Source of the DNA: Aeromicrobium choanae
Lineage (GTDB): Bacteria > Actinomycetota > Actinomycetes > Propionibacteriales > Nocardioidaceae
Direction of reading: 5' to 3'
DNA: 64,000 nucleotides
Assembly (NCBI RefSeq): GCF_900167475.1
Contig: NZ_LT796768.1
Location: forward strand, 2,046,001 to 2,110,000
The position numbers were made by a program, and so were the translations under genes. Of the stretch, positions 27,546 to 37,126 are shown in pieces. The notes beneath the pieces are model-generated. The model was given only the letters and a program-made list of their open reading frames with translations. It had not been told where the DNA came from and searched no databases. Position 1 is the first letter of the stretch, and each line of letters begins with the position of its first letter.

Positions 27546-29333
27546 ATGGCAGCAGACCAGCCCGTGGTGCCCCTGGCCGAGGGCATCGAGCACGACCTGT
27601 CGGAGTGGGAGAAGGCCACCGCGGCCGTCCTGCGCAAGACGCGTCGCCTCGCCGATGACGCCCCCGACACCGACGTGTGGGAGGCGCTGACCACCACCAC
27701 CCTCGACGGGCTCAGCATCGCCCCGCTGGGCACGCGCGAGCTCGTCGCCGACGTCCCCGAGACCGGTCTCCCGGGCGAGGCGCCCTACACGCGCGGCTCC
27801 GGCACCGCCGATCCCGAGCTCGAGGGCTGGGACGTGCGCGGCTGGTTCACCGACCCCGACACCTCCGCCGCCGACGTCACCACCGAGCTGGAGAACGGCG
27901 GCAACTCGCTGTGGCTCACGGTGGGGGAGCGCGGCATCGCCGCCGATCGTCTCGCCGAGCTGCTCGAGCCGGTCTTCCTCGACCTGGCCCCCGTCGTGCT
28001 CGACGCCCCCGAGGACCCGGTCGCCGCGGCCGAGGCGTTCCTGGCGGTGTGCCGCGACAAGGGCGTGGAGCCGCACCCGCTGACCAACCTCGGCGGCGCT
28101 GGTCACGACCTGGACGTCCTCGTCCGCGTGGCCACGCTCGCGAAGGAGGCCGGCGTCCGCGGCGTCGTCGTCGACGCCAGCGCCCTGCACGACCAGGGCG
28201 CCTCGGAGGTCCAGGAGCTCGCCTGGTCGATGATGGTCGCGGTCACCTACCTGCGTGCCCTCGAGGCCGCCGGGTTCACCACCGACGAGGCCGCGGCCCA
28301 GCTGGAGTTCCGCTACGCGGCCACCGACGAGCAGTTCCCGACCATCGCCAAGCTCCGTGCCGCACGCACCCTCTGGAACCGCGTCGGCGAGCTGAGCGGC
28401 ATCGGCGAGGCGGCCCGCGCCCAGCGCCAGCACGCGGTCACCTCGCGCCCGATGATGGCGCGCTACGACTCCTACACGAACATGCTGCGCACCACCGTCG
28501 CCGGCTTCGCCGCGGGCGTGGGCGGCGCGGACGCCGTCACGGTGCTGCCGTTCGACGAGCCGCTCGGCCTGCCCACGCCGTTCAGCCGCCGCATCGCGCG
28601 CAACACCTCGAGCCTGCTCATCCACGAGTCGCACGTGGCCAAGGTGGCCGATCCCGCGGGCGGCGCGTACGCCGTGGAGAAGTTCACCGACGACCTCGCG
28701 ATGGCCGCGTGGGAGCTCTTCGCCGAGCTCGACGGCCTCGACGAGCTGGAGGGCGTCGCCGACCTCGACGCCGCCGCCGAGCGCCTCGTGCCGCTGGTGG
28801 AGGCCGTGCGCGACGACCGCGCCCTGCAGATTGCGCGCCGCCAGCGCCCGATCACGGGCATCAGCGAGTTCCCGAACGCCGCCGAGACGCTGCCCGAGCG
28901 CCGGCCCTACCCGGTCGCGCCCGGCGTGTTCCGGTACGCCGGCGAGTTCGAGCAGATGCGCGACGAGCCCGTGGCGCAGCCGGTCTTCCTGGCCACGATG
29001 GGCCCGATCTCCGCGCACACCGCCCGCGCCACGTTCGCCATCAACCTGCTGGCCGCCGGTGGCATCGGCATCGGTGCCGCGGGCGCCACGGCGGGCGTCG
29101 ACGAGGCCGTCGACACGTACCTCGAGGCCGGAGCGCCTCCCGTGGTCTGCCTCGCCGGCACCGACGCCGTCTACGGCGACTGGGGTGCCGACCTGGTCGC
29201 CGCGCTGCGCGAGAACGGCGCCTCGTACGTCGTGGTCGCCGGCAAGACCGAACTCGGCCAGGACGCGTCGGCCGCCATGGGCCTCGACGCGCTGGCCTTC
29301 CTGCGACAGATGCGTGAGGTGCTTTCCGCATGA
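27546..29333 (+). CDS. mutA: Methylmalonyl-CoA mutase small (beta) subunit
   Basis: 595 aa. It is homologous to the large subunit but with a degenerate B12 domain: the C-terminal part has no DxHxxG motif. It partners MutB in interconversion of methylmalonyl-CoA and succinyl-CoA. The TIM-barrel region includes [27 protein letters not shown], and [25 protein letters not shown] hexamer (27533-27538) lies 7 nt before the ATG at 27546; an in-frame ATG at 27537 is the alternative. The stop overlaps the mutB start (ATGA). Confidence 0.94.
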   Translation: MAADQPVVPLAEGIEHDLSEWEKATAAVLRKTRRLADDAPDTDVWEALTTTTLDGLSIAPLGTRELVADVPETGLPGEAPYTRGSGTADPELEGWDVRGWFTDPDTSAADVTTELENGGNSLWLTVGERGIAADRLAELLEPVFLDLAPVVLDAPEDPVAAAEAFLAVCRDKGVEPHPLTNLGGAGHDLDVLVRVATLAKEAGVRGVVVDASALHDQGASEVQELAWSMMVAVTYLRALEAAGFTTDEAAAQLEFRYAATDEQFPTIAKLRAARTLWNRVGELSGIGEAARAQRQHAVTSRPMMARYDSYTNMLRTTVAGFAAGVGGADAVTVLPFDEPLGLPTPFSRRIARNTSSLLIHESHVAKVADPAGGAYAVEKFTDDLAMAAWELFAELDGLDELEGVADLDAAAERLVPLVEAVRDDRALQIARRQRPITGISEFPNAAETLPERRPYPVAPGVFRYAGEFEQMRDEPVAQPVFLATMGPISAHTARATFAINLLAAGGIGIGAAGATAGVDEAVDTYLEAGAPPVVCLAGTDAVYGDWGADLVAALRENGASYVVVAGKTELGQDASAAMGLDALAFLRQMREVLSA

Positions 29334-31438
29334 CCACACCGAAGTCGTTCGCCGCCGAGCCGTGGCAGAGCCCCGAGGGGATCCCCGTCAAGCGGCTCTA
29401 CACGCCCGCCGACCTCGAGGGCCTCGACGCCCTCGACACCTACCCGGGCATGACGCCGTTCCTGCGCGGGCCGTACCCGGCGATGTACACCACGCAGCCG
29501 TGGACGATTCGCCAGTACGCGGGCTTCTCCACCGCCGAGGAGTCCAACGCGTTCTACCGCCGCAACCTCGCGGCGGGCCAGAAGGGCCTGTCGGTCGCGT
29601 TCGACCTGGCGACCCACCGCGGCTACGACTCCGACAACCCGCGCGTCGTGGGCGACGTCGGCATGGCCGGCGTCGCGATCGACTCGGTCTACGACACGCG
29701 CACGCTGTTCGACGGCATCCCGCTCGACCAGATGAGCGTCTCCATGACCATGAACGGCGCCGTGCTGCCGGTGCTGGCGCTCTACATCGTGGCGGCCGAG
29801 GAGCAGGGCGTGAAGCCCGAGCAGCTGGCCGGGACCATCCAGAACGACATCCTCAAGGAGTTCATGGTCCGGAACACGTACATCTACCCGCCGGCGCCGT
29901 CGATGCGGATCATCTCCGACATCTTCGCGTACACGGCGGCGCGGATGCCGCGGTTCAACTCGATCTCGATCTCCGGGTACCACATCCAGGAGGCCGGGGC
30001 GACGAACGACCTCGAGCTGGCCTACACGCTCGCCGACGGCGTCGAGTACATCCGCTCGGGCCTCGACGTGGGCCTGGACATCGACGCCTTCGCACCGCGA
30101 CTGAGTTTCTTCTGGGCGATCGGCATGAACTTCTTCATGGAGGTCGCCAAGCTGCGCGCCGCCCGTGCCCTCTGGGCCCGGCTCGTGAGCGACTTCGACC
30201 CGAAGAACCCGAAGTCGCTGAGCCTGCGCACCCACTCGCAGACCTCGGGCTGGAGCCTCACGGCGCAGGACGTCTACAACAACGTCCAGCGCACGGCGAT
30301 CGAGGCGATGGCGGCCACGCAGGGGCACACCCAGAGCCTGCACACCAACGCCCTCGACGAGGCCATCGCGCTGCCCACCGACTTCAGCGCCCGCATCGCG
30401 CGCAACACCCAGCTGCTGCTGCAACAGGAGTCGGGCACGACGCAGACGATCGACCCGTGGGCCGGCTCGTACTACGTCGAGAAGCTGACCCACGACCTCG
30501 CGAACCGTGCCTGGGCGCACATCCAGGAGGTCGAGGCGGCCGGCGGCATGGCCAAGGCGATCGACGAGGGCATCCCCAAGATGCGCATCGAGGAGGCCGC
30601 GGCCCGCACGCAGGCCCGCATCGACTCGGGCCAGCAGGTCGTGGTGGGCGTGAACACCTACCGCGTGCCCGACGAGGAGCCCTTCGACGTGCTCAAGGTC
30701 GACAACAAGGCCGTGCTCTCGTCGCAGATCGCCAAACTCGAGCGCCTGCGCGCCGAGCGCAACGACGACGACGTGCAGTCCGCGCTCGACGCGCTGACGA
30801 ACTCGGCCGAGCGCGGCTCGCGCCGCGACGGCTCGCTCGAGGGCAACCTGCTCGACCTGGCCGTCAACGCCGCTCGCGCGAAGGCCACCGTGGGCGAGAT
30901 CAGCGACGCGCTGGAGAAGGTCTACGGGCGCCACCGAGCCGTCATCCGTACGATCTCGGGTGTGTACCGCAGCGAGGCCGGCCAGGCGGGCAACATCGCC
31001 CGGGTCATCGAGGCCACCGACGAGTTCGAGCGCGCCGAGGGCCGCCGCCCCCGCATCCTCGTGGCCAAGATGGGCCAGGACGGACACGACCGCGGCCAGA
31101 AGGTCATCGTCACGGCGTTCGCCGACATGGGCTTCGACGTCGACGTGGGCCCGCTGTTCTCGACGCCGGAGGAGGTCGCCCAGCAGGCGGTCGACGCCGA
31201 CGTCCACGTCGTGGGGGTCTCGTCCCTCGCGGCGGGTCACCTCACCCTGCTGCCCGCGCTGAAGACCGCGCTGGAGGAGCAGGGCCGTCCCGACATCATG
31301 GTCGTGATCGGTGGCGTGATCCCGCCCGACGACGTGCCCACGCTCAAGGAGATGGGTGCGGCCGAGGTGTTCCTGCCGGGCACGGTCATCGCCGACTCGG
31401 CGCTCGACCTGCTGGAGAAGCTGCGCGCGGAGGGCTGA
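29330..31438 (+). CDS. mutB: Methylmalonyl-CoA mutase large (alpha) subunit
   Basis: 702-aa catalytic subunit. The N-terminal barrel has the substrate-site region [11 protein letters not shown] and [20 protein letters not shown]. The C-terminal cobalamin domain has the base-off B12 motif GQDGHDRG with H586 as the cobalt ligand, then [12 protein letters not shown] and IGGVIPP. It uses adenosylcobalamin for the radical rearrangement that links propionate, odd-chain fatty acids and branched amino acids to the TCA cycle. Translationally coupled to mutA. Confidence 0.98.
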   Translation: MTTPKSFAAEPWQSPEGIPVKRLYTPADLEGLDALDTYPGMTPFLRGPYPAMYTTQPWTIRQYAGFSTAEESNAFYRRNLAAGQKGLSVAFDLATHRGYDSDNPRVVGDVGMAGVAIDSVYDTRTLFDGIPLDQMSVSMTMNGAVLPVLALYIVAAEEQGVKPEQLAGTIQNDILKEFMVRNTYIYPPAPSMRIISDIFAYTAARMPRFNSISISGYHIQEAGATNDLELAYTLADGVEYIRSGLDVGLDIDAFAPRLSFFWAIGMNFFMEVAKLRAARALWARLVSDFDPKNPKSLSLRTHSQTSGWSLTAQDVYNNVQRTAIEAMAATQGHTQSLHTNALDEAIALPTDFSARIARNTQLLLQQESGTTQTIDPWAGSYYVEKLTHDLANRAWAHIQEVEAAGGMAKAIDEGIPKMRIEEAAARTQARIDSGQQVVVGVNTYRVPDEEPFDVLKVDNKAVLSSQIAKLERLRAERNDDDVQSALDALTNSAERGSRRDGSLEGNLLDLAVNAARAKATVGEISDALEKVYGRHRAVIRTISGVYRSEAGQAGNIARVIEATDEFERAEGRRPRILVAKMGQDGHDRGQKVIVTAFADMGFDVDVGPLFSTPEEVAQQAVDADVHVVGVSSLAAGHLTLLPALKTALEEQGRPDIMVVIGGVIPPDDVPTLKEMGAAEVFLPGTVIADSALDLLEKLRAEG

Positions 31439-31461
31439 TCCCGGCGGTCCGGAACCTGCCC

Positions 31462-31485
31462 TGCAACTCCCAGTTGCACTAGTCT
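31462..31485 (+). promoter_or_regulatory. Promoter with inverted-repeat operator
   Basis: TGCAACT (31462-31468), CCC, AGTTGCA (31472-31478) is a perfect 7-bp-arm inverted repeat that abuts the -10 TAGTCT (31480-31485), which lies 6 nt before the GTG at 31492. A dimeric repressor bound here would block the promoter. Confidence 0.55.
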
Positions 31486-31491
31486 GTGGCG

Positions 31492-32868
31492 GTGGACACC
31501 CGTCTCGACACTCGTCCGGATACACGGCTGGACTACATGGACCACGCCTCGTACCTGGCGTTCCGTGCCCTGGGGCACCACCCGACGCTGCACTACACGT
31601 GGGTCTACGACCGGGCGGTCGACCTCGACGCGCTGCGCCGCCTGTCCGACCGGTTGCACCAGGGGCGATTCGCGCGCGTCGTCGAGGCGGCACCGGGGTG
31701 GGGCGGGCGGCCGCGCTGGGTCCGCCCCGACGCGCCCGTGCCGATCGAGGTGGAGCCGGCCATGCGGCCCCGGTCGCAGATCGAGCAGTGGTCGGTCGAG
31801 GTCTCGCGCCGGCCCATCGACCCGGGCGCGGGTCCGCCCTGGCGCTTCGGCGTGCTGCGCCTCGACGACGGGGGGAGCGCGGTCGCGATCGTGGTGTCGC
31901 ACACGGTCACCGACGGGGTGGGGGTGCTGCTGGGACTGCGCGAGGCCGTCGAGGGGCTCGACCTGGATCTGGCGTATCCGCGGCGTGGCGAGCGTGGCCG
32001 GAGCCGCCTGGCCCACTGGCGCGAGGTCATCGGGTCGCTGCCCGAGAAGGTGCGGGCGCTCCGCGCGGTCGTCCGTCAGATGCGTGCCGAGCGGAGCCTG
32101 CCGCACCGGGCCTCGACGGCGGCCCTGCCGGCGGCCGCGCCCGCCGCGGAGTTCTCCGCGCCCGATCCGCCGGTCCGCGACGGTGCCGCCCGGGTCGTCA
32201 CCTTCGTGTCCGAGGCGTCGTGGGACGCGTGCGCGGAACGGCTCGGCGGCACCTCGAACGTGCTGGCCTCGGCGCTGGCCGCGCGCCTCGGGCACCACCT
32301 GGGCCGGGTGCAGCAGAACGGCACCGTCAACCTCACGATCCCGGTCAGCGTGCGTGAGGGCGACGAGGACCTGCGCGGCAACGCCCTGTCCTCCGTCGTC
32401 GTCACCCTCGACCCCGCCGAGGTCACGCACGACCTGCGCCCCGCGCGTGCGGCGATGAAGGCCGCGCTGAGCGCGCGCGACGCCAACCAGCTCCCGCTGC
32501 TGGCGGCCCTGCCGCTCGTTCCCTTCGTGCCGGTGTGGCTGCTGCGCCGTCTCGAGAGGTTCGCCCTGGGCGCCGACGTCAACGCCGTGGGCTGCTCGAA
32601 CCTCGGGCGCGTGACGGGGCCCGTCGAGCGGATCGACGGGCGGCCGTGCCAGTACGCGTGGGGCCAGTTCAACGAGCCCGGCCGGCCCACCGCCGAGCTG
32701 GCCCGCATGGGTGGCCAGGGCTTCCTGGGCGTCACCTTCTCGGGCGGCCGCGTCGTCATCAACGCGGTGGCGTTCCGTCCGGGCGGGGACAACTCCGACG
32801 AGGCGCTGCTCGCGATGGTGCACGACGTCATCGCCGAGTTCGGGCTGGGCCCGCCGCTGCCGTGGTGA
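31492..32868 (+). CDS. Condensation-domain-like acyltransferase (WS/DGAT-PapA superfamily look), unknown substrate
   Basis: 458 aa. The CoA-dependent acyltransferase signature HxxxDG is present as SHTVTDGVG (H137, D141). N-terminal DYMDHASYLAFRALGHHPTL resembles the acceptor-side start of wax-ester-synthase/PapA/condensation proteins, and the C-terminal VNAVGCSNLGRV and GVTFSGGRVVINAVAFRPGG fit the second half of that fold. It is not part of an NRPS. It sits between mutB and meaB, which are usually adjacent, with its own promoter and operator, so its substrate may be linked to methylmalonyl- or propionyl-CoA. This is inference. Confidence 0.65.
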   Translation: MDTRLDTRPDTRLDYMDHASYLAFRALGHHPTLHYTWVYDRAVDLDALRRLSDRLHQGRFARVVEAAPGWGGRPRWVRPDAPVPIEVEPAMRPRSQIEQWSVEVSRRPIDPGAGPPWRFGVLRLDDGGSAVAIVVSHTVTDGVGVLLGLREAVEGLDLDLAYPRRGERGRSRLAHWREVIGSLPEKVRALRAVVRQMRAERSLPHRASTAALPAAAPAAEFSAPDPPVRDGAARVVTFVSEASWDACAERLGGTSNVLASALAARLGHHLGRVQQNGTVNLTIPVSVREGDEDLRGNALSSVVVTLDPAEVTHDLRPARAAMKAALSARDANQLPLLAALPLVPFVPVWLLRRLERFALGADVNAVGCSNLGRVTGPVERIDGRPCQYAWGQFNEPGRPTAELARMGGQGFLGVTFSGGRVVINAVAFRPGGDNSDEALLAMVHDVIAEFGLGPPLPW

Positions 32869-32934
32869 CGGCCCCATCCGGCGTCGTCGTGCTGGCCGCC
32901 GGGTCGGCGGAGTCCACGCCCTAGACTCTCTCGC

Positions 32935-33918
32935 GTGGTCGACGTCGAGAAGGTGGTGCAGGGCGTCCGCGCGGGTCGGCGGGCGGAGATCTCACGTGCG
33001 ATCACGCTGGTCGAGTCGCGCCGTGCCGACCACCGGGCGGTCGCCCGCGAGGTGCTCGCCGAGCTGACGGCGGGCCCCGACTCGAGGGTCGGGGGAGCGG
33101 TCCGTGTCGGCATCTCGGGCGTTCCGGGCGTCGGCAAGTCCACCTTCATCGAGGCTCTCGGAGTCCACCTCACCGAGCGGGGCCACCGGGTCGGCGTCCT
33201 GGCCGTGGACCCCTCCAGCGTGCGCACCCGCGGCTCGGTGCTGGGCGACAAGACCCGCATGGTGCAGCTCTCGACCGACCCGAACGCCTACATCCGCCCC
33301 TCGCCGAGTGCGGGCAGTCTCGGCGGCGTCGCCCGGGCCACCAGCCAGGCGATGACGGTGCTCGAGGCCGGCGGGTACGACGTGGTGCTGGTCGAGACGG
33401 TCGGCGTCGGCCAGTCCGAGATCACCGTGGCCGGCATGGTCGACACGTTCCTGTTCCTCACGCTCGCTCGCACGGGCGACCAGCTGCAGGGCATCAAGAA
33501 GGGCATCCTCGAGATCGCCGACGTCATCACGGTCAACAAGGCCGACGGCGAACGCGCCCGCGAAGCCGAGTCCACCGCGCGCGAGCTGGCGGGCGCGCTG
33601 CGCCTGGTCTACGCCGGCACGCAGGACTGGGTGCCGCCCGTCCTGACCTGCTCCGCGCTGGAGGGGACCGGCATCGACACCGTCTGGAGCCGGGTGCTGC
33701 GCCACCGCGAGTTCATGGGCCACCGCGGCCTCGCCGAGAAGCGCGCGCAGCAGCAGCTCGACTTCACGTGGGCGCTGGTGCGCGACGAGATCGAGCAGCG
33801 CCTCGCCACCGACGAGTCGGTCGCCCAGGTCCGCGAGCGGGTGCGCGACGAGGTCCTCGCCGGCACCCTCTCCCCGGCGGCCGCCGCCGACGAGATCCTC
33901 GGCGCCTTCGACGCCTGA
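32935..33918 (+). CDS. meaB: Methylmalonyl-CoA mutase-associated GTPase MeaB
   Basis: 327-aa G3E-family GTPase that loads and protects adenosylcobalamin on the mutase (MMAA homologue). P-loop GISGVPGVGKSTFIE, VLAVDPSSVRTRGSVLGDKT, VLVETVGVGQSE (switch II), and NKAD. The C-terminal helices match the dimerisation arm. TAGACT (32922-32927) lies 7 nt before the GTG. It completes the mutase module. Confidence 0.96.
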   Translation: MVDVEKVVQGVRAGRRAEISRAITLVESRRADHRAVAREVLAELTAGPDSRVGGAVRVGISGVPGVGKSTFIEALGVHLTERGHRVGVLAVDPSSVRTRGSVLGDKTRMVQLSTDPNAYIRPSPSAGSLGGVARATSQAMTVLEAGGYDVVLVETVGVGQSEITVAGMVDTFLFLTLARTGDQLQGIKKGILEIADVITVNKADGERAREAESTARELAGALRLVYAGTQDWVPPVLTCSALEGTGIDTVWSRVLRHREFMGHRGLAEKRAQQQLDFTWALVRDEIEQRLATDESVAQVRERVRDEVLAGTLSPAAAADEILGAFDA

Positions 33919-33963
33919 CGTCGCCGGATCGCGGCGTCGGGGTGCCCGTGCCAGCATGGTGCG

Positions 33964-34758
33964 GTGAAGCGCACCGTCACGGCCCACCTCGAACTGCATG
34001 CGTTCGACCGCGCCGACCTCGTCCTGTCGATCGCCGTCGCGGCCAACGTGGCCACCTCGAGCGAGTCGCTGCGGGTGGTCCAGAACGGCGCCGCGCTCGA
34101 GGCCCGCGAGATCGCCGGCCGCCACGAGACCCGGCTGCACCGGATCGACGCGCCCGAGGGCCCGATCACGATCGACTACGAGGCGGTCGTCGACGGTCAC
34201 GCCCGCCCGATCGCCACCGAGGAGCTCGACATCATCGAGTACCGGCGTCCCAGCCGGTACGCGCCGTCGGACTCGCTCTTCGCGATCGCGAAGGCCGAGT
34301 TCAAGGGCCTGTCCGGCAAGGACCTGCTCGACGCCGTGACCTCTTGGGTGGGCACCCACCTGTCCTACGTGCCCGGCAGCAGCCGGCCCACCGACGGCGC
34401 CGTGCAGACGATGCTGAAGCGCCAGGGCGTCTGCCGCGACTACGCGCACCTGGTGATCGCCCTGCTGCGCGCGCACGACGTGCCCGCCCGCCTGGTCTCG
34501 GTCTACGCGCCGGGGCTGCAGCCGATGGACTTCCACGCGGTCGCGGAGGCCTACATCGACGGCGAGTGGCACGTCGTGGACGCCACCGCCCTCGCCCCGC
34601 GCGAGACGATGATCCGCATCGCCACCGGGATGGACGCCTCCGAGACGGCCTTCCTGTCGCAGCACCACGCCGGGGTGAACCTCAACAGCATCAACGTCAC
34701 GGCGGTCGTGGACGAGCTGCCGCGCGACGACGTGACCGAGCTCGTCGCGCTCGGCTGA
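33964..34758 (+). CDS. Transglutaminase-like domain protein
   Basis: 264 aa with GTG start. The C-terminal half has the transglutaminase/protease triad: Cys in KRQGVCRDYAHL, His in PMDFHAVAEAYI, and Asp in VVDATAL. The N-terminal 90 residues are a beta-rich transglutaminase-N domain. No signal peptide, so it is cytoplasmic. In other actinobacteria such genes accompany circularly permuted ATP-grasp and alpha-E genes; those are absent here. CAGCAT lies 6 nt before the GTG. Confidence 0.85.
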   Translation: MKRTVTAHLELHAFDRADLVLSIAVAANVATSSESLRVVQNGAALEAREIAGRHETRLHRIDAPEGPITIDYEAVVDGHARPIATEELDIIEYRRPSRYAPSDSLFAIAKAEFKGLSGKDLLDAVTSWVGTHLSYVPGSSRPTDGAVQTMLKRQGVCRDYAHLVIALLRAHDVPARLVSVYAPGLQPMDFHAVAEAYIDGEWHVVDATALAPRETMIRIATGMDASETAFLSQHHAGVNLNSINVTAVVDELPRDDVTELVALG

Positions 34759-34861
34759 CCCGCGGGTGAACTCGCAGTGACACGCCGAAAAGAACCAGCG
34801 GACTAGTTACAAAGAACTAGCGAATGGGTTAGTCTTCCCTCAGCGACCGCCGCGTCGTCGC

Positions 34862-34880
34862 ATCACCTCGGGGGGGTGAT
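34862..34880. terminator. Possible terminator hairpin between convergent genes
   Basis: ATCACC (34862-34867) pairs with GGTGAT (34875-34880) around a G-rich loop, between the transglutaminase-like gene and the acyltransferase gene. The 34790-34840 stretch upstream is unusually AT-rich for this window. Confidence 0.35.
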
Positions 34881-34911
34881 ACGGCGCCGCGGCATCGTCA
34901 TGTCAGGGGCC

Positions 34912-36981
34912 TCACGAGGGGCGCGGCAGGGCGTTCATGTCCACCAGCCGGCGGTACACGTAGGGCGTCATCGTGCGCACGTACGTGACGCTGAGGTGGG
35001 TGATGTCGCGGTAGACGTTCACCCCGCCGATGATCGACGGGCACGTCTCGTCGTCGCAGTAGAGGTCGCTCAGGTCCAGCGTCTGCGCGCCATCGACCTC
35101 GCGACCGGCGGCGGCGAAGGCGTCGAAGTGCGACAGCGCCTCGTCGCGGCTGAACTCGCACGCGTCCGGCGAGATGCTCTCGAGCTGGGCGAGGCACTTC
35201 TGCGGCGCGCGCGGCAGTCGGGGGTTGTCGCGGATCGCGACGACCTCGACGCCGCGGTCCAGCACCGGGCGCCACACGGCCTCCATGCTCTCGACGCGCT
35301 CCTCGTTCGACCCGCTGAGCATCCGTGCGTAGCCGGTGGTCAGCACCAGGTCGGTGGAGTCGGTGCGGTCGAGCAGCCACTCCTGGAGGTTCGCCTTGAA
35401 CTCCTGGCAGGTGCTCACGCGCAGCGGATCGTCGTGGTCGGGTTCGTCACGGGTCCAGGAGCAGCTGCTCCTCAGCTGGGCGGAGAGCGTGATGAGCTTC
35501 TGGTCGGCCATCCGGACCAGCGTGGGCAGGAACGATCGCGCGTGGGAGTCGCCCACGAGGGTCACGTGGGGCAGCGAGTCGTCCTCGAGGTCGCCGAAGG
35601 TGCAGTCGTTGAGCTCGGTGTCGTGCACACCCCCGAAGCAGCTCGGGTACTCCTTCTCGTAGTCGTTGACCACGGCCTCCGGCGACGGGATCAGCTGGTC
35701 GTCGAGCTCGGGGTTGTGGCACGGGTTCTCGGCATCGCGCGAGGCCGCGCCGAAGCAGTCGGGGGCCTCCTCGACCAGCTTCTCAGCGACGGCGACGGCG
35801 CGCTCCTGGGCCGCGGCGGCGGTCTGGTGTCCGGCCAGCGAGACGCCCACGAGTGCGGTCGCGCCGAGCAGGGTGGCCAGACCCGTGATGGCCGGCTTGC
35901 GCAGGCCGAACCGGTGCGTGAAGCGGATCGGGTCCTCGACCCAGCGCTTGGTGGCCCAGGCGGCGACGATCGTGAACACGAGGATCCCCACGCGCGGGCC
36001 CAGCCCCAGCTCGTGGCCCAGCACGAACGGCAGGATCACGATCGGCGGCCAGTGCCACAGGTACATCGAGTACGAGATCTCGCCGAGGGTGTGGGTGGGG
36101 CGCCACCGCATGAGGGGTGTGGGGGAGAGGACGCCGCGGGGCTCGCCCGCCCAGATCACCGCGAGGGTGGCCACCACGGGGACGATCGCCGCGGTGCCCG
36201 GGAACGGGGTGGAGTCGTCGTACGACAGGCCGCACCACGCCAGCGTCAGGAAGCCCGCCCACGACAGCAGGGCGGTGCGTCCCCCTCGGCGCACCGTGGC
36301 GCTGCCCATGGCCAGGGCCAGCAGGGCGCCGGCGCCGAACTGCCACGCCCGCGCCGGGGTGACGAAGTAGGCGGCCGGCGGGTTCGCCTGGGTGATCCAC
36401 AGCGAGTACGCCAGGCTCGCGACGGTCGCGGTGCCGAGCACGAGGGCGACCATGAGCTTGCGTGACCGACCCGTCCGCACCGCCAGGACGGTGGCCAGGA
36501 TCACCAGCAGCGGCCACACGAGGTAGAACTGCTCCTCGATCGACAGCGTCCAGTAGTGCTGCACGGTCGTCGGGTCGTTCTCGGCGGCGAGGTAGTTCAC
36601 CGAGTCGGCCGCCAGGGCCCAGTTCTGCACGTACAGCGCCGAGGCGACGATCTCCTTGAAGTTCTGGCTCCAGGTGACCAGCGGCATCCACAGCCAGACG
36701 GCGAGCGCGGACACGGCCAGCACGAGGTAGGCCGCAGGCAGCAGGCGCCGGGCCCGCCGGGCCCAGAAGCGGGCGAGGTCGATCCGCCCCGTGTCGGCGG
36801 ACTCGCGCAGCAGGTGCCCGGTGATCAGGAAGCCGGAGATGACGAAGAAGACGTCGACGCCGATGTAGCCGCCCGGGAGGCGCCCCGGCCAGAGGTGGTA
36901 GATGACCACGAGCAGCACGGCGCAGGCGCGCAGGGCCGAGATCTCGGCCCGGAATCGGTCACTGGGAGGGCTGGCGGGCAC
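34912..36981 (-). CDS. Acyltransferase-3 / SGNH hydrolase fusion (OafA/YrhL type)
   Basis: 689-aa membrane protein. The N-terminal acyltransferase-3 domain (about 1-370) has ten or so membrane segments, with FRAEISALRACAVLLVVIYH, then YIGVDVFFVISGFLITGHLL and EEQFYLVWPLLVI. The C-terminal extracytoplasmic SGNH domain (about 440-689) has Ser in TLVGDSHARSFLP and the Asp-His pair in DITHLS near the end. It acetylates extracellular polysaccharide or wall polymer. The GTG at 36981 is chosen because TATCGT lies 6 nt upstream; longer frames to 37128 would overlap the divergent gene. Confidence 0.93.
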   Translation of the reverse strand: MPASPPSDRFRAEISALRACAVLLVVIYHLWPGRLPGGYIGVDVFFVISGFLITGHLLRESADTGRIDLARFWARRARRLLPAAYLVLAVSALAVWLWMPLVTWSQNFKEIVASALYVQNWALAADSVNYLAAENDPTTVQHYWTLSIEEQFYLVWPLLVILATVLAVRTGRSRKLMVALVLGTATVASLAYSLWITQANPPAAYFVTPARAWQFGAGALLALAMGSATVRRGGRTALLSWAGFLTLAWCGLSYDDSTPFPGTAAIVPVVATLAVIWAGEPRGVLSPTPLMRWRPTHTLGEISYSMYLWHWPPIVILPFVLGHELGLGPRVGILVFTIVAAWATKRWVEDPIRFTHRFGLRKPAITGLATLLGATALVGVSLAGHQTAAAAQERAVAVAEKLVEEAPDCFGAASRDAENPCHNPELDDQLIPSPEAVVNDYEKEYPSCFGGVHDTELNDCTFGDLEDDSLPHVTLVGDSHARSFLPTLVRMADQKLITLSAQLRSSCSWTRDEPDHDDPLRVSTCQEFKANLQEWLLDRTDSTDLVLTTGYARMLSGSNEERVESMEAVWRPVLDRGVEVVAIRDNPRLPRAPQKCLAQLESISPDACEFSRDEALSHFDAFAAAGREVDGAQTLDLSDLYCDDETCPSIIGGVNVYRDITHLSVTYVRTMTPYVYRRLVDMNALPRPS

Positions 36982-37126
36982 CGCACCACGATACGAGGCC
37001 GGACCTGACCGTGCCCACCGGCACCGCCGGGTGACGGGCCGCGGTCGGGTCCCCACCACTAGAATCGGCAACTGCGTACCCGGCGGGCGTCGACCCGCCG
37101 CGATGTCGACAGGAACCGAGGAGAGC

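Noticed and set aside
29171..31693. 840-codon minus-strand frame opposite mutB.
   Set aside because: Antisense of a conserved gene; no signature in the translation.
36902..37126. In-frame extension upstream of the tandem glycerophosphotransferase gene.
   Set aside because: It overlaps the divergent acyltransferase gene start and has no conserved N-terminal sequence. The ATG at 37127 has a GAGGAG site.
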